NCBI GenBank assembly: GCA_001599755.1 | Contig: BCHX01000004.1 | Span: 1,054,001 to 1,118,000, forward strand | Direction: 5' to 3' | From: Gliomastix tumulicola | Lineage: Eukaryota; Ascomycota; Sordariomycetes; Hypocreales; Bionectriaceae | Length of the DNA stretch: 64,000 nucleotides | In this document: in pieces, positions 35,865-46,794 of the stretch | Numbering within the stretch: the stretch's first letter is position 1 | How the letters are laid out: every line of letters starts with the position of its first letter | Made by a program: the position numbers and the translations under genes | Notes under the pieces: model-generated | Database searches by the model: none | What the model was told of the DNA's origin: nothing | Seen by the model: the letters and a program-made list of their open reading frames with translations, nothing else

Positions 35865-36881
35865 GATGCCTGGATGGTCGATAAGCGGTTTCTTTGATGC
35901 GGATATCAGTATTGACGGGGCGTGGCGGCGACAGACTTTCAGATCGTCATAGAATGCTCTCAGGTCTATTGAATTGCGCCCGATATGATAAGCAGAACTC
36001 TGCTAAATACACTGCTGACAGCAACCGGCTTTTGGAGAGATGGCTACACCACCCCCCCATCAGCTTTTATACACGGCCCCCAACGACATCGCATGACCGC
36101 AGAGCGCCCGTCTTCTGCCCGGTCCGTCCGCCGACATCCTCGTTCCCAAGCCTTACCACCCAATGCAAGACGGTGCTTCGCAGCCCGCGGCCTCCAGGTG
36201 TGTGCACTGCATTCCCATGGCGCTGCTCTAAGTCGGGCGCTGGCCACGACAGAGCACGTTAAAGTCGAGCCGGAAAAGTGGTTCGCGTCCAGGACGGGAA
36301 TATGGGCGAGCCATCCCTCTAAAACAGCACGAGAGAGGGGACCAGACCAAAGTCCTGGACGGGCAACGGCTGGCGTGCAGAGTCATATATGCGCGCGACC
36401 AGCGGCCGCAATGGCAGAGGACATTGGCAGAAGCGCAAGGTTGATAGAGGAGCCTCGCAGTTTATGGAGGTAAGAACGATTGCCGAACCGGTCCTTTCCC
36501 AAAACGGACAGCAATCATCTCTTGGCAGGAGCTTTCGGACGAAGCAGATCCCACTTGCCAATCTTCCCTGCTGACGCCGTGACTTCACCCACCGCCTCTG
36601 ATTTCTCTGATTTGACGACAGTCCCAATGCCCCCCGACAAGTCCTCTGATGCTCCCCCAGCACCGCCCCGGGCCATGGCTGCATCCCAGCAACGACATTG
36701 TTTCCCCCTTTGGGAAGTCAGTCGACATCAAAAGGCAGCATCCCGTCTACGGCTTCGTTTGCCATTTCCGGTCCGCCTCGAGACACCACTAGCCTTGCGC
36801 CTCTGATCGCATTCCGCATATCGACCCAGCCGCTTTTATCCTGCCACTGCATAACGTCTCGCGCTTGACAAATCAGATACC
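35865..36881. other. Divergent promoter region between SDR and TF-domain genes
   Basis: About 1.0 kb between two start codons on opposite strands. The SDR side has a TATA-like box (see 36064-36071). Frames such as 36319-36684 (-) have no motif and are taken as chance. The last 250 bases are CT-rich, consistent with a leader for the gene at 36882. Confidence 0.55.
36064..36071 (-). promoter_or_regulatory. TATA box of the classical SDR gene
   Basis: TATAAAAG read on the minus strand, 200 bases before the SDR start codon at 35864. This would give a leader of about 170 bases. It is a motif call only. Confidence 0.4.
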
Positions 36882-38829
36882 ATGCCTGGAACTGGTAGCG
36901 ATGCGCCTCTGGGTAACACGGCATCTGCTGGCCCCTCCAACGCCGCTGTTGCCCGGGCCCGGAGAGGACGACCAGCCAAGTCGCAGCAGGGACCTCGTAT
37001 GTCGTGATTCGAAGCAGTCATCACATCCATTGGAGCGCGTAACGTTTGACTGACCCCGGGTTCCCCGTTGTTGCAGCGCCAGCGTCCCTATATCCGAAGA
37101 CGTTCGAGTTCATCTCTACCGACCCCCTGACGAAGCAGCAGCCGGACACCCGGGCGTTCATCCGAAGCTATGTGATGCGAGGCAAGAACACCAAGAAGAG
37201 GAACAAGCTCGTAGATGCCGGCCCCGACGCCACGCGTCAACCCGGTGAGGCGGCGCGCCAGCGGGAGCGGGAGGATGGACTTGGCGCAGACGCCTCCCAG
37301 ACAGACAGGCAGCTCACACGGGCCACGGACCCCAATGAGTCCGACTCCAAGGTCACTACCCAGCGGTTTGCGCTGGCGTTTGACAAGTATGGAAGTACCA
37401 CTGTCGTAGTGCTCTCAGTCTTCTTCCCGGGGCCCGTTAAGGCACCCCATGACCTGTCACTCTGGAACTTCTCCGATTTGCTCGACTACAAAGCCATGCT
37501 CAAGCTGAACAGTTGTGCGTGCCCCTGCCGAAAGGCGCAAGCTAGCGTGCTCAATCGTCTGTGGCTAATTGGTTCTCACCCAGTCTTCCGAGTCCTCAAG
37601 GAGTCCATGTATCCGGTGGAGTGGTGCTTCATGCCGGACAGCACCAAGACGTGCTGGTTCCGATGGCTCTGCGAGTCCGAGGCCTACCTCTACTCCGTTC
37701 TCCTCACCGTCAGCATTATTCAGGACGTGTTCAGGGTCACCCAGACCACCGATGTCGGCCACACCAGCGGCCGCCTCCCTACCGAACTGCTGTCTCCCCG
37801 CAGCCAGTCCTATATGCGCAGCACCCTCGCGCGCCTGCAGGAGCGGCTAGCCAACCCAGAAACAGCCAGCGATGATATCACCGTCGCTATTATCCTCGCT
37901 CTTGCGAATATCGCTGACGTCATTGGCGACCCCGAGGTCTGCAAGGCCCATGTCATGGGACTGCGGAAGATGGTCCATATGCGAGGCGGCATCAAGGGAT
38001 TCAATAACACACAGCTAGTATCAAAGATCAGTCGGTGAGTCTCTCGGCAAAAGCAAATGGTACTTAGCAAAGCCTCGGGGCTAGTTAACGCTGACCGCAC
38101 CCTATATATAGAATCGACTTGGGATGGGCTCTCAAGTATGGCGTGAAGCCGGATTTCGCTGATCCAGAGATGTCGTGGGACCCTCACTTGGATGACACCA
38201 TCCTCCTCGAAAGTCCTGTGCTACCCGAGTCCATGTCTGCCTCGATCCGTGATTACGTCCAGACCCTGACCTACAAGCTTCGGAACGTCTTCGCGGACCT
38301 CCAGGCGTTCGCCAGCGTGGCCAACAAGCTCGCGGTGTCCAGCAGGAAGCTCCGTCCGGATCTGTTCCAAGAGATCATGCTGTCTATCCAGTATCGTCTC
38401 ATGCTTCTTGAGTACGACCTGGATCGCCAGCCCATTGAAGAGGCTCTTCGTCTCGGTCTCCTCGCATTTCAGACCTCGGTCTTCATTCAGATGAAGAACA
38501 TCCGGGTCAAGTACGAGGACCTCATTGAGAGACTGAGACGGACCGTGAGCCGTATCCCAGAGACGGTGCCGTTGCTGGTTGATCTGAAGCTCTGGATTCT
38601 GCTGATGGGTGCCATCGCACTGTTCGATCCGGATCTGGGCTGGCTCGAAGAAAACATCAGGCGGACCGCCAAGGGACGCCCATGGGAGGAGGTTCATACG
38701 CTGATGAGGTCCATCATGTGGATTGACCAGGTTCACGACACTCCTGGGCGGCAGGTCTTTGACTCTGCACACGCGGCCGTTGGGGAGGTTGACCTCGGTC
38801 TTGGACGGAGTCGAACACATCTCCTCTAG
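36882..38829 (+). CDS. Fungal transcription-factor-domain protein with AT-hook, no zinc cluster
   Basis: Predicted join(36882..36996,37077..37514,37584..38034,38112..38829), 573 residues. Exon 1 encodes MPGTGSDAPLGN through RARRGRPAKSQQ; RRGRP near residues 27-31 is the core of an AT-hook that binds the AT minor groove. Exon 2 starts LYPKTFEFISTDPLT and carries a basic RSYVMRGKNTKKRNK segment (about 69-83). The MYPVEWCF block and the helical remainder match the fungal-specific transcription factor domain (Fungal_trans_2 type, PF11951-like). No CX2CX6C zinc cluster is present, so DNA contact would rely on the AT-hook or a partner. Introns have GTATGT, GTGCGT and GTGAGT donors. The second intron is 69 bases and open in frame, so it could be retained. 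A nuclear regulator is likely; targets are unknown, with the divergent SDR one candidate. Confidence 0.78.
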
Positions 38830-40757
38830 GGTGGCTGGGCTGCCTCCCCATCTCAGGGGCTATGGCAGACAGTCACCCTGCCAGGCATCGGTCGCCTGCG
38901 TCATGAATGGAGTCACAGATGCCGCGTGGACACGGATAACGTTTCGATGCTCCCAGGCATATCACCAGACCATAGCTTTGCTCGACAACGGAAGCTCATG
39001 AAGTGACCTCGTATCAAAGCGATCACGAACGGCCTCCTGACCCATCGTCATGCCGGACAAGGCACAGCCTACGTTGACGATCCAGACTGCTGCACAGGGA
39101 AATAACGACATTCCTGCTAGGTCTGCCGTATCATCGCGCTCCACGCAGCATTGGGGCTGGGCCGCGGCACTGTCAACGCGGAGAGTCTGGCCAGCGTTGC
39201 AATCGAGCCTGGCAAGGCCAGCCTAATGCTACCGTTACGATGGCCCCCCTCCTTTCATGCAGCTTACCCGCTCAGGGCTCCTTTCACCGGGATCACGATA
39301 TGCCAGCCAGTTCGGCGACCCAATCTTCTGGCCGGGCTGTGCCTCTTGCGACGACGTTATCTACGGCACCCTTGATATCATGTTGGACAGTGGGCAGGAA
39401 CCGGACCGAAGCCGCTTCTAGAAACCCCCCTGGCACGAACTATTCCTACGATCTTCCCTATATAGAACTGCCAGATAGGGCTCGCAAGGGCCAACACACC
39501 CCGTTCATCTTGCCGAGGTCCCTCTCTCCATTCCTCATTGGCGTGTATCACCCTCATTTCAGGCATGCATATGTAGATACCCATGGGCAGTGGGGAGGGC
39601 ACGAGCCAGCCATCACCGAAGAATGGGCGTACATCGGTCAAATCCCCCTCCCTCCCCCCAAGGATGCCCCCCTTGGAGACGAAACGACACGGGGGGAAGG
39701 ATGTCTCGGCAAGGCAAGCAGTCTCACCGGATGGGCGGATCTCACCCCCAGGAATGTGATGTTCTAGGCACCAGCGAAAGGGATGTGCATGCCAGGGCTG
39801 GCTCATGGCAATGGGGGGACTCATCGTACATGGCGGTTCGTCCTCCGTTGCAACGACGGCGATTGAAGGGGGGGGCTAAGGGGGTGCGTTGGACGGCGAG
39901 CAGGATGGACTTTGCCATGGGCGTGCGCTTGCTTTCGTTTGTGCCTTGCCGCTCTGCGTTGGCTAATCGGCGTAGGGCATGCAGGTCCCGTCACAATTAG
40001 CGACGTCTGGCCAACCCCTGAATAGGAATTCTGTTCGAGGAGGCGAAGGCGTATCGCCAGTGCGGAGGTTTCCAAGCAAACTTGAGAATATTTGTTATCT
40101 TTTGCCCCTTAGTTTACATTCCAGCTTAGCTCTATAAGATGAGGCTCTGCATGCCTGACCGGCGTTTGATGTGAATCGCGAGATGAAAGCGGAAGGGAGG
40201 TTCGTAGTCGTGAAAAAAGGGGGGGCGGTTGACACATTTGCCATTGCCACGATGTCCAAGCGCCTCGAGCATGCGCTCTGGTGGCAAAACGTGGGGGGTG
40301 TTGCATCCGACCAAACTTGCCCTCCCAGTAAGTCTTAACTCACCCTGGACCGGGGGACCTGTAATGGCTGCAGAAGCCGTACATTATCTTACGAAACGAA
40401 GATGAGAAAGAATACGGATAGAACGAATCCTGTGCCAGGGGAAGGGGGGAACCGAGCAGGGAAGAACGTTATCGATGGTATCATTCCGCTTTCCAGGGGG
40501 GAGGCCAACGAACGAACAGGCCTTGCTTTCTTACACCCCCAACACACCATTCACCTTTCCCATTCATTCGCTCGTTCAATCAATCAGATACCCTGAATTG
40601 GCATCCCACGCCGCTATGGCACAGTGCCCTGCCCTGTCCTTCGTCGTTGCAACGTTATCCCGTGTGGATAACAGACAAGGCAACGAATATAGAGGGGTGT
40701 GGGTTTGACGTCAGGGACTAGAGTTGTGAGCAGCCGCCCGGTGGCACGTCGGGAAGA

Positions 40758-40758
<1 letters not shown>

Positions 40759-40794
<36 letters not shown>
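40759..40794. repeat. CT microsatellite
   Basis: An uninterrupted CT run, one TTT break and a further CT run, followed about 15 bases later by CTCTCTCTGTGTGTGTGTG. It is one of several homopurine/homopyrimidine repeats in this gene-poor block. Confidence 0.85.
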
Positions 40795-41266
40795 TCTTTC
40801 CTATCGCAACAGGTCTCTCTCTCTGTGTGTGTGTGTGGGCGGACTGTTTTGTCATTCAGGACAGTCAATAATAAGCGGAGATAAAGGAAAGAGTGTGGTT
40901 CGGGAAGAGGCTGGCAGGAGGCACAGTAAGTAGTTGAGGTTCCCGGCCGTCGATCAGGGCAGGTCGTGACGCGAAGGGGGGTTACTTGCCGCCTGCCCAG
41001 GCGAGAGACATATGTCCGGAACGGGGGAATAGAAGGGAAACGATGACATTTCTTCGCCTTTGGAGGATGGGCCCTTGGCTGTGCGGCACTATGCAGTTGG
41101 GCAACGTGGGCAGAACTTCCTATGTGATGGATGATACTGTAAGTTGATGGATCGGATGCGCGCAGAATGCCTCCTCCTTCCAGCCCTACAGGCGAGCGAG
41201 GGGGGGGGACAGTTGACTTGCCGTCTTCGGTAAGTCTTCCACTCCCCTTCATCATAGGTATTGTTT

Positions 41267-41267
<1 letters not shown>

Positions 41268-41315
<48 letters not shown>

Positions 41316-41334
41316 CCCCCCCCCCCCCCCCCCC
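41268..41334. repeat. 67-base C tract with one T
   Basis: Forty-five C, a single T at 41313, then twenty-one C. This is exceptional for a fungal chromosome. On the minus strand it can form stacked G-quadruplexes and on the plus strand an i-motif. Length and the T may be affected by sequencing error. Frames crossing it encode only poly-Pro or poly-Gly and are not genes. Confidence 0.85.
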
Positions 41335-42557
41335 TGCAAAGGCTTGGTTTCTTCTGTTCCCTCGCTTTCACATGTCCCTGTTCCATGGTCGTGATTTGTA
41401 TACTTGAGACATGTATTCAGAGTTTTATGGTGGCTGAGAGAGAGAGGCACTTTCACATAAGCGCCGTTTTTTCCTTCTGGGCATGCACGTATCGTATGGC
41501 GAAGCGCCGCCGCCGCCGTCAACTTCCGATCCAGGGTCCCCCAGCGGGTAAAAAAGAAAAAAGTCGTCAGGCGGGTAATATCGACTTTTTCACCGAACTC
41601 GCCACCTCAGATAAAAAACTGTGTGTGCCGGTGGTGAGATTGACATGCATCCGGGGGAGGCGAAATCTGTGATTATCAAACAAGACCCAAAAAAATCTAA
41701 ACGCCGCAACGATATGTAGGATTTACGTGGCAAGGCGACGCCGAGGAGGAGGGAGGGAGGGGGCGTGTAAGGAAGTTGAGAAGGGAATGATGGGTAGTTC
41801 CGTCTTGCCGTAGGGGGAACAGGCTAGACTAGGAGATGCATCTCAGTAACGTTGTTGAGAATCTACATACATACGTTTTGTTTTGTCGCATGAGCAAAAA
41901 TAGGACTGCATGTTAGTAGCGGTTTTTTTTCTCGGCGTTTGCGTAACGTTATCGATGGGTTTCGTCTTGGCCTGTCTGGCGATGCCGAGACAGGGCTGTG
42001 ACGATGACATGGGAGGCGCTCGATAGTTCTAGACGGGGTTGGGAACTGACTTGGCTACCCTGTAGCTTGCATGTCTCGCGGAAGGGGGTTGACAGCTTGG
42101 AGCTTTGACAGGACGGAAATTCCGATTACATATTCGATATTTCAGGTGATCCTAGCGTTGGCTGATGGGCATTGCTGCGGGTTTGTAAGTCGGTGGCAAA
42201 GACACATGATGTGCTGTGAGTTAGTTAGTAAGCCCGTACCAGCCGAAGACGAGCTTCGACTACGAACACGCCAAACAACTACTACTACCTAATACTACCA
42301 AGAATCGATATCCCACTCCGTAAGTCCGCTGCCTCGCATGAACACTTCAACCCGAGATCACGAAGTGCGAAGTCACCCCACCATGACATCCACGCGCGCG
42401 ATGCAAAGATACCCGTCGCATACGGACCGAAGCAAGGCAAAGCGTCCCGAGAAAAAAGAAAGAAAGAGCGACTAGACTAGCGCCCTATAACGCCCTATGG
42501 TAAGGCCAAGGCGAAAGGGTAATTAATTGAACGCGCTATCGGTTTTTTTTTTCTGCT

Positions 42558-42580
42558 CACCCTCCTCTCTCTCTCTCTCT
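42558..42580. repeat. CT microsatellite
   Basis: A short CT run (about ten units) in gene-free DNA just after a T9 tract. Confidence 0.75.
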
Positions 42581-44277
42581 AGCCCTAATCTCCGGGCGAT
42601 GATGCGAAACCGAGCAAGGAACACACCCTCTGACATAACACCTACACTAGTGATGGATAGCGCCAACGCATCATTCCTGGGTTATGACATGCGAGACTCT
42701 AGGCAGTCGCCAATGTCCGTGTGTGCGTTCAGAATTTTCTCATCTTAGTGCTTAGAGGTGTAGGTCTCAGCGTTTCGATGATGGAGGAGGATATCCCAGG
42801 TACTAAGTCGGCGTTTTCTGGGCGTTGGCGGTCGCTCTGGTGTGTGAGTGTGTGTGGAGAGGTGGAAATATAGAGAGCACTATCCCAGGGCGAACGGCGC
42901 TAACGCACGGGGAAGATGCCCACCAGAAGGCTTCTAGAAAATTTGGAACATGGTCTGTGGTTCCGTCGGTGCGCCAGGGGTGTCGGGGGGTTCGAAAGAT
43001 GAGGTGAGAAGAGTCACACTACGAGTAAGAAGTGCTGCTATGAACGGGCCTTTCTTGCTTCTCATCATGAATTCGCTTTTGCTTGCTGATGAATCGATAG
43101 TCTCGCCGTGTCTCTAACTGGGCAAAGGTCCGGTCCCTGGCTGCCGATGGATACCTCAAAACGTTCCAAAGTCCATGGTCCATGGATGGATGGCATTACT
43201 CTCGGGCTCCCACGCCCACGGACCGAAAAAAAAGGGACCCGGCAGGCTGATGCCGGTGGGCGAGGCGCGAGATAAGTCCGTCCAAGGTCCGATCAGGGCC
43301 ATGTGTTACATGCAGCAAAAGCACCAAATGGTATCCTGGCGGAAGGATTCCTGATGCCGTTGTGCTGGTTTTTTTCTTCTGGGTGGTGTTCGTTGCATGT
43401 ACGACGTGGCCAGTGGCAGATCGCTGTCAGGAGGATCTCGAATCTTTCGCACATCACCGTCTGACAAGTGGCAGGTGCATGCTGAGCGCTCCTTCGCATG
43501 AGTCGTCTGGGGGGTCCGACTGCCTCCCGTATCGGGAAACCGATATCTCTGCTGCTGCTGCTGCCTGGATCCCACGATCTATCCATCGATGTAATAATGG
43601 GAAATCAGGCAGACGTGAATTCTTCGACTCAACAATGCGGCGTCAGAGAAAATAGAGTAGCACAGAGTCAGTAAGGATTTGCCAACTGTGGTAAGTGTTC
43701 ACCTGGGCTGGGGTCATCGCCGTGCATTACGTACGTGCGCCGTCTGCGCCGCTCTGACGTCCCAAAAGAACGATGACGGAATGTTCCAACGCCGCGACTA
43801 GCCCGGGATCCAACGCTACGCACGTATTCGTACATACTTAACCTGAATCGCAAGGAGGGGGGGGGACCGCTCCTGGGCTTGAGCGTCGGAGGTTTGGCGA
43901 TACCCTCACCGTCCCTGTCTGCCCTCCCACGGATGTCTAGTGGAGCATGCTCGAGGCGTAGAAGCAGACGACGGCCCGATTGACACCCTTTCCCCTTCCT
44001 TGGAGAATGCCCAGCGTGTGTGAAGTGGCAGGCATATGCCTATCTAGTACTCGTAGACCCTCCTTGCGCATCATCATCATCACCGTGCTCGACGAGGGAG
44101 AGAGGGAGGGGGCCACCCCTTTTTGTCAAGGATGGCTGAGATACAAGCTCAGGAAGTAGTGCTCGACCTGGGCGGACTATCAGCCAGCCCGTCAGCGAGC
44201 GCGGGGCCCGGTTCACCGCTTCTACCTTACCAAGGAGAGTCACAGTCCCGATGCTCTGACCAGCCAGCACGCACGCA

Positions 44278-44409
44278 CTGATGCTGTCCCAAACAGCCCA
44301 ACGTTGCGGGATTGGGGGGGGGGGGGGGGGGGGAACGACCACCACTGACGATGCTATCGAGTGAAGCTATGGATGGGAGATTGTCCTAGCCGCACCCCTC
44401 CCAGGAGAA
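44278..44409. repeat. Left copy of a locus duplicated across the N gap
   Basis: This stretch begins ctgatgctgtcccaaacagc, contains a 20-base G tract (44314-44333), and ends attgtcctagccgcacccct then cccaggagaa directly against the gap. The same beginning and end recur right of the gap (44510-44655). The middle differs between copies. Most simply these are two unjoined contig ends from one place. Confidence 0.8.
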
Positions 44410-44509
44410 NNNNNNNNNNNNNNNNNNNNNNNNNNNNNNNNNNNNNNNNNNNNNNNNNNNNNNNNNNNNNNNNNNNNNNNNNNNNNNNNNNNNNNNNNNN
44501 NNNNNNNNN
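44410..44509. other. Assembly gap, 100 N
   Basis: Exactly 100 N, the conventional size for a gap of unknown length. It sits between two G-rich, near-identical flanks, so the G tract probably broke the assembly. Confidence 0.97.
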
Positions 44510-44540
44510 CTGATGCTGTCCCAAACAGCCCAACGTTGCG

Positions 44541-44580
<40 letters not shown>

Positions 44581-44655
44581 ACGACCACCACCCACCACCC
44601 ATTAACGATATCACAGGAAACGGAGATTGTCCTAGCCGCACCCCTCCCAGGAGAA
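44510..44655. repeat. Right copy of the locus duplicated across the N gap
   Basis: Same 34-base start as the left copy, then a 36-base G tract (44544-44579), gaacgaccaccacc, a divergent middle, and the same final 34 bases ending cccaggagaa. Unlike the left copy it continues into unique sequence (gtttggcctc). Confidence 0.8.
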
Positions 44656-46427
44656 GTTTGGCCTCTTCAGCTCAGCTCGTCTGATGCTTTCTTTGCCCGG
44701 GAGCAAATGGGAGGACGGCGATGGTGTAGACGCGTGACAGAGACGCCCAAAGCGCGCGCGCGCTGCGCTGGGGGAGAGATGAGGATATGTCCGCATCGAG
44801 TCAAGGCTGCCAGAACCCCGGGTCGTGATTCGCCGCCTCGGCAGCTGAACTTTCGACGCCGTCAGACTTTTCCAGCCACCACACCGCGCGCACCGCGTGA
44901 TAGTGATGGTCTCTCTCTCTCTCCCCCCCTCTCTCTAGAGGATCCTTATCCCGATCAACAGTGGTAATCAAGATCGTGAATGGCTCGATGGCCACGAGAT
45001 CATCGCCGACCTATGCATCGTCTAGGCCCTTGAAGAGCCGCGGGAGGAGCTGCTAGTGTAGGAGTGGCGGGGTTCAGGTGGTGCATTGTGGCTTGTACTG
45101 ACGCTCGGCATTGGCTCTCGACGCATCAAATGACCAAATAAAAGCCAATAACACGCTGACCAAGTAGAAGCTGCACTTCGTACAGCACGATAATATTGGC
45201 TGGGGGGGAGTAATCATTAGTTCCGGAACGCCAGTATTCCTGGTGTGCAGTCCGAAGAACCTTCGGGGATCTCTTATTCGGCGTCCAGGATATCAAGCGG
45301 AGTTGGAGCGGAGTCGTAAAATCTCAAAATCTCGAATTTTGAGCCTCCAAGAGCTGAAAGATGGGCATGTCGAGGTCAAGTGACGCCTGGGATTCGCTGC
45401 AGGTCGCCTCGGGGGGGTTGGTCGGCCCTCCCTCTTGTTTAGTTGCCTTGTTCCCCAAAGAGGCAGGGCGCGTCATAGCGCGATGGACGGCAGACCAATA
45501 GGCGGCCTGGGACGGCCCAAGCCTGGGATTCTGGCTCGGATATCTAACTAAAGAGTGCTCAAGCCCAGGGCGTCTCGCCTCGCAAGGCCGTGCACCGCCG
45601 CCCGGGGGGGGGGGTTTGAAGACCAATCACAGCGGGTCTCCTGACCGTCGATCCCAAGCCCTGGGATGGGTTACATCCTGACGACTTCACTCGAGAAAAC
45701 CAAGGAAACGGCTGCAACGAGGAGGGGTGGGTGGGATGGACACAAGCTGCCAATGCTGCATGATGCATGACATGGAGGCGTAGATGCCGTATCCGGGATG
45801 ACCCTCGAATAAGCGAGCACAGCGGGCTGCCTGATGCCGCCGACTGGCAGAGAAAAGCGAAGCAAAAAAACCTGGAAATCATGCATATCCGTGGGTGGAC
45901 TATCGACTTCACCCGGCATATATTGCCACGATATTTACAGGCGGACGAGAGGGAAGATTGCCTCTATTGGCAATTGATCAGAGACCCTGCATATGGTGAA
46001 CCGGGGGTGTCCTGTCCAATCCTCGTGAGAGGGCCGCTGTCTTGGACGTCAACGTTTCCTTGCTTTCCATTTTTGCCTTTTCTTCCCTTCTCTTTTGCCT
46101 CTTATCACGACAAGGGGAGAAGGGAAAAAAAAAACTTGGCTGCTCCGCCTCATGGAACGCGTCTCGTCCTCTTCCAACATTCATCATCTATCATCTTCTT
46201 GCAGATTGGGCCTCGTATCCTCCCCGCTTGGCGCCCACCTGTCTCGACTCGTGTAGGGCCGAAGGGCAGGGCATCTCGCACCAAAGATAGAAGAGAAAAA
46301 AAAAACGACCAAGATAGACACACGCCGTCCCCCTTGCACCGTTGAGAAAAAAGGATACATGTGTGCAATGTACCATGGCGCGCGGAGCAGGTGGTGTTTC
46401 AGTGTCCTGAGTTTCTTGACTCGAGGA

Positions 46428-46459
46428 CGCACACGCACACACACACACACACGCACACA
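46428..46459. repeat. CA microsatellite
   Basis: An imperfect CA run with two G interruptions, in gene-free DNA. Confidence 0.75.
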
Positions 46460-46770
46460 TGCCCGTGAGGCAGCCGGTGGGCACACGTAGAACGAACGAA
46501 GCAAACGCGTCACAGGAATGCCGCTACAGCTAATAGTAGCAGGGACGGTCGCGCATGGCACCGCCGGTCGCACCAAGACCGCATGGGGGCAGCCGTGCGA
46601 CCAGCCCTCCTCCTCCCTCCTCCTCCTCCTCGTCTCTTCTGCCCCCGGCGGCCGGCTCACCCGATGGGATGTCACCGGCCGTCTCCGGCCCACGTTGGAG
46701 GAGTTTGCTCGCTGGCGGCGCATCCCCGGGGCTCCAGGCCGCGCGGTCCTACCTATATCCGTTTCGGAGT

Positions 46771-46794
46771 TAGAGAGAGAGAGAGAGAGAGAGA
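46771..46794. repeat. GA microsatellite
   Basis: About twelve AG units in gene-free DNA. A further short GA run lies near 46940-46955. Confidence 0.8.

Noticed and set aside
40614..41522. 302-codon minus-strand frame with a Gly run
   Set aside because: Kept open only by the poly-C tract and CT repeat; no protein motif either side.
41494..41672. Short Arg-rich frame starting MAKRRRRRQLP
   Set aside because: The Arg run comes from a CGC repeat. It has 59 codons, no neighbours and no known small-protein family.
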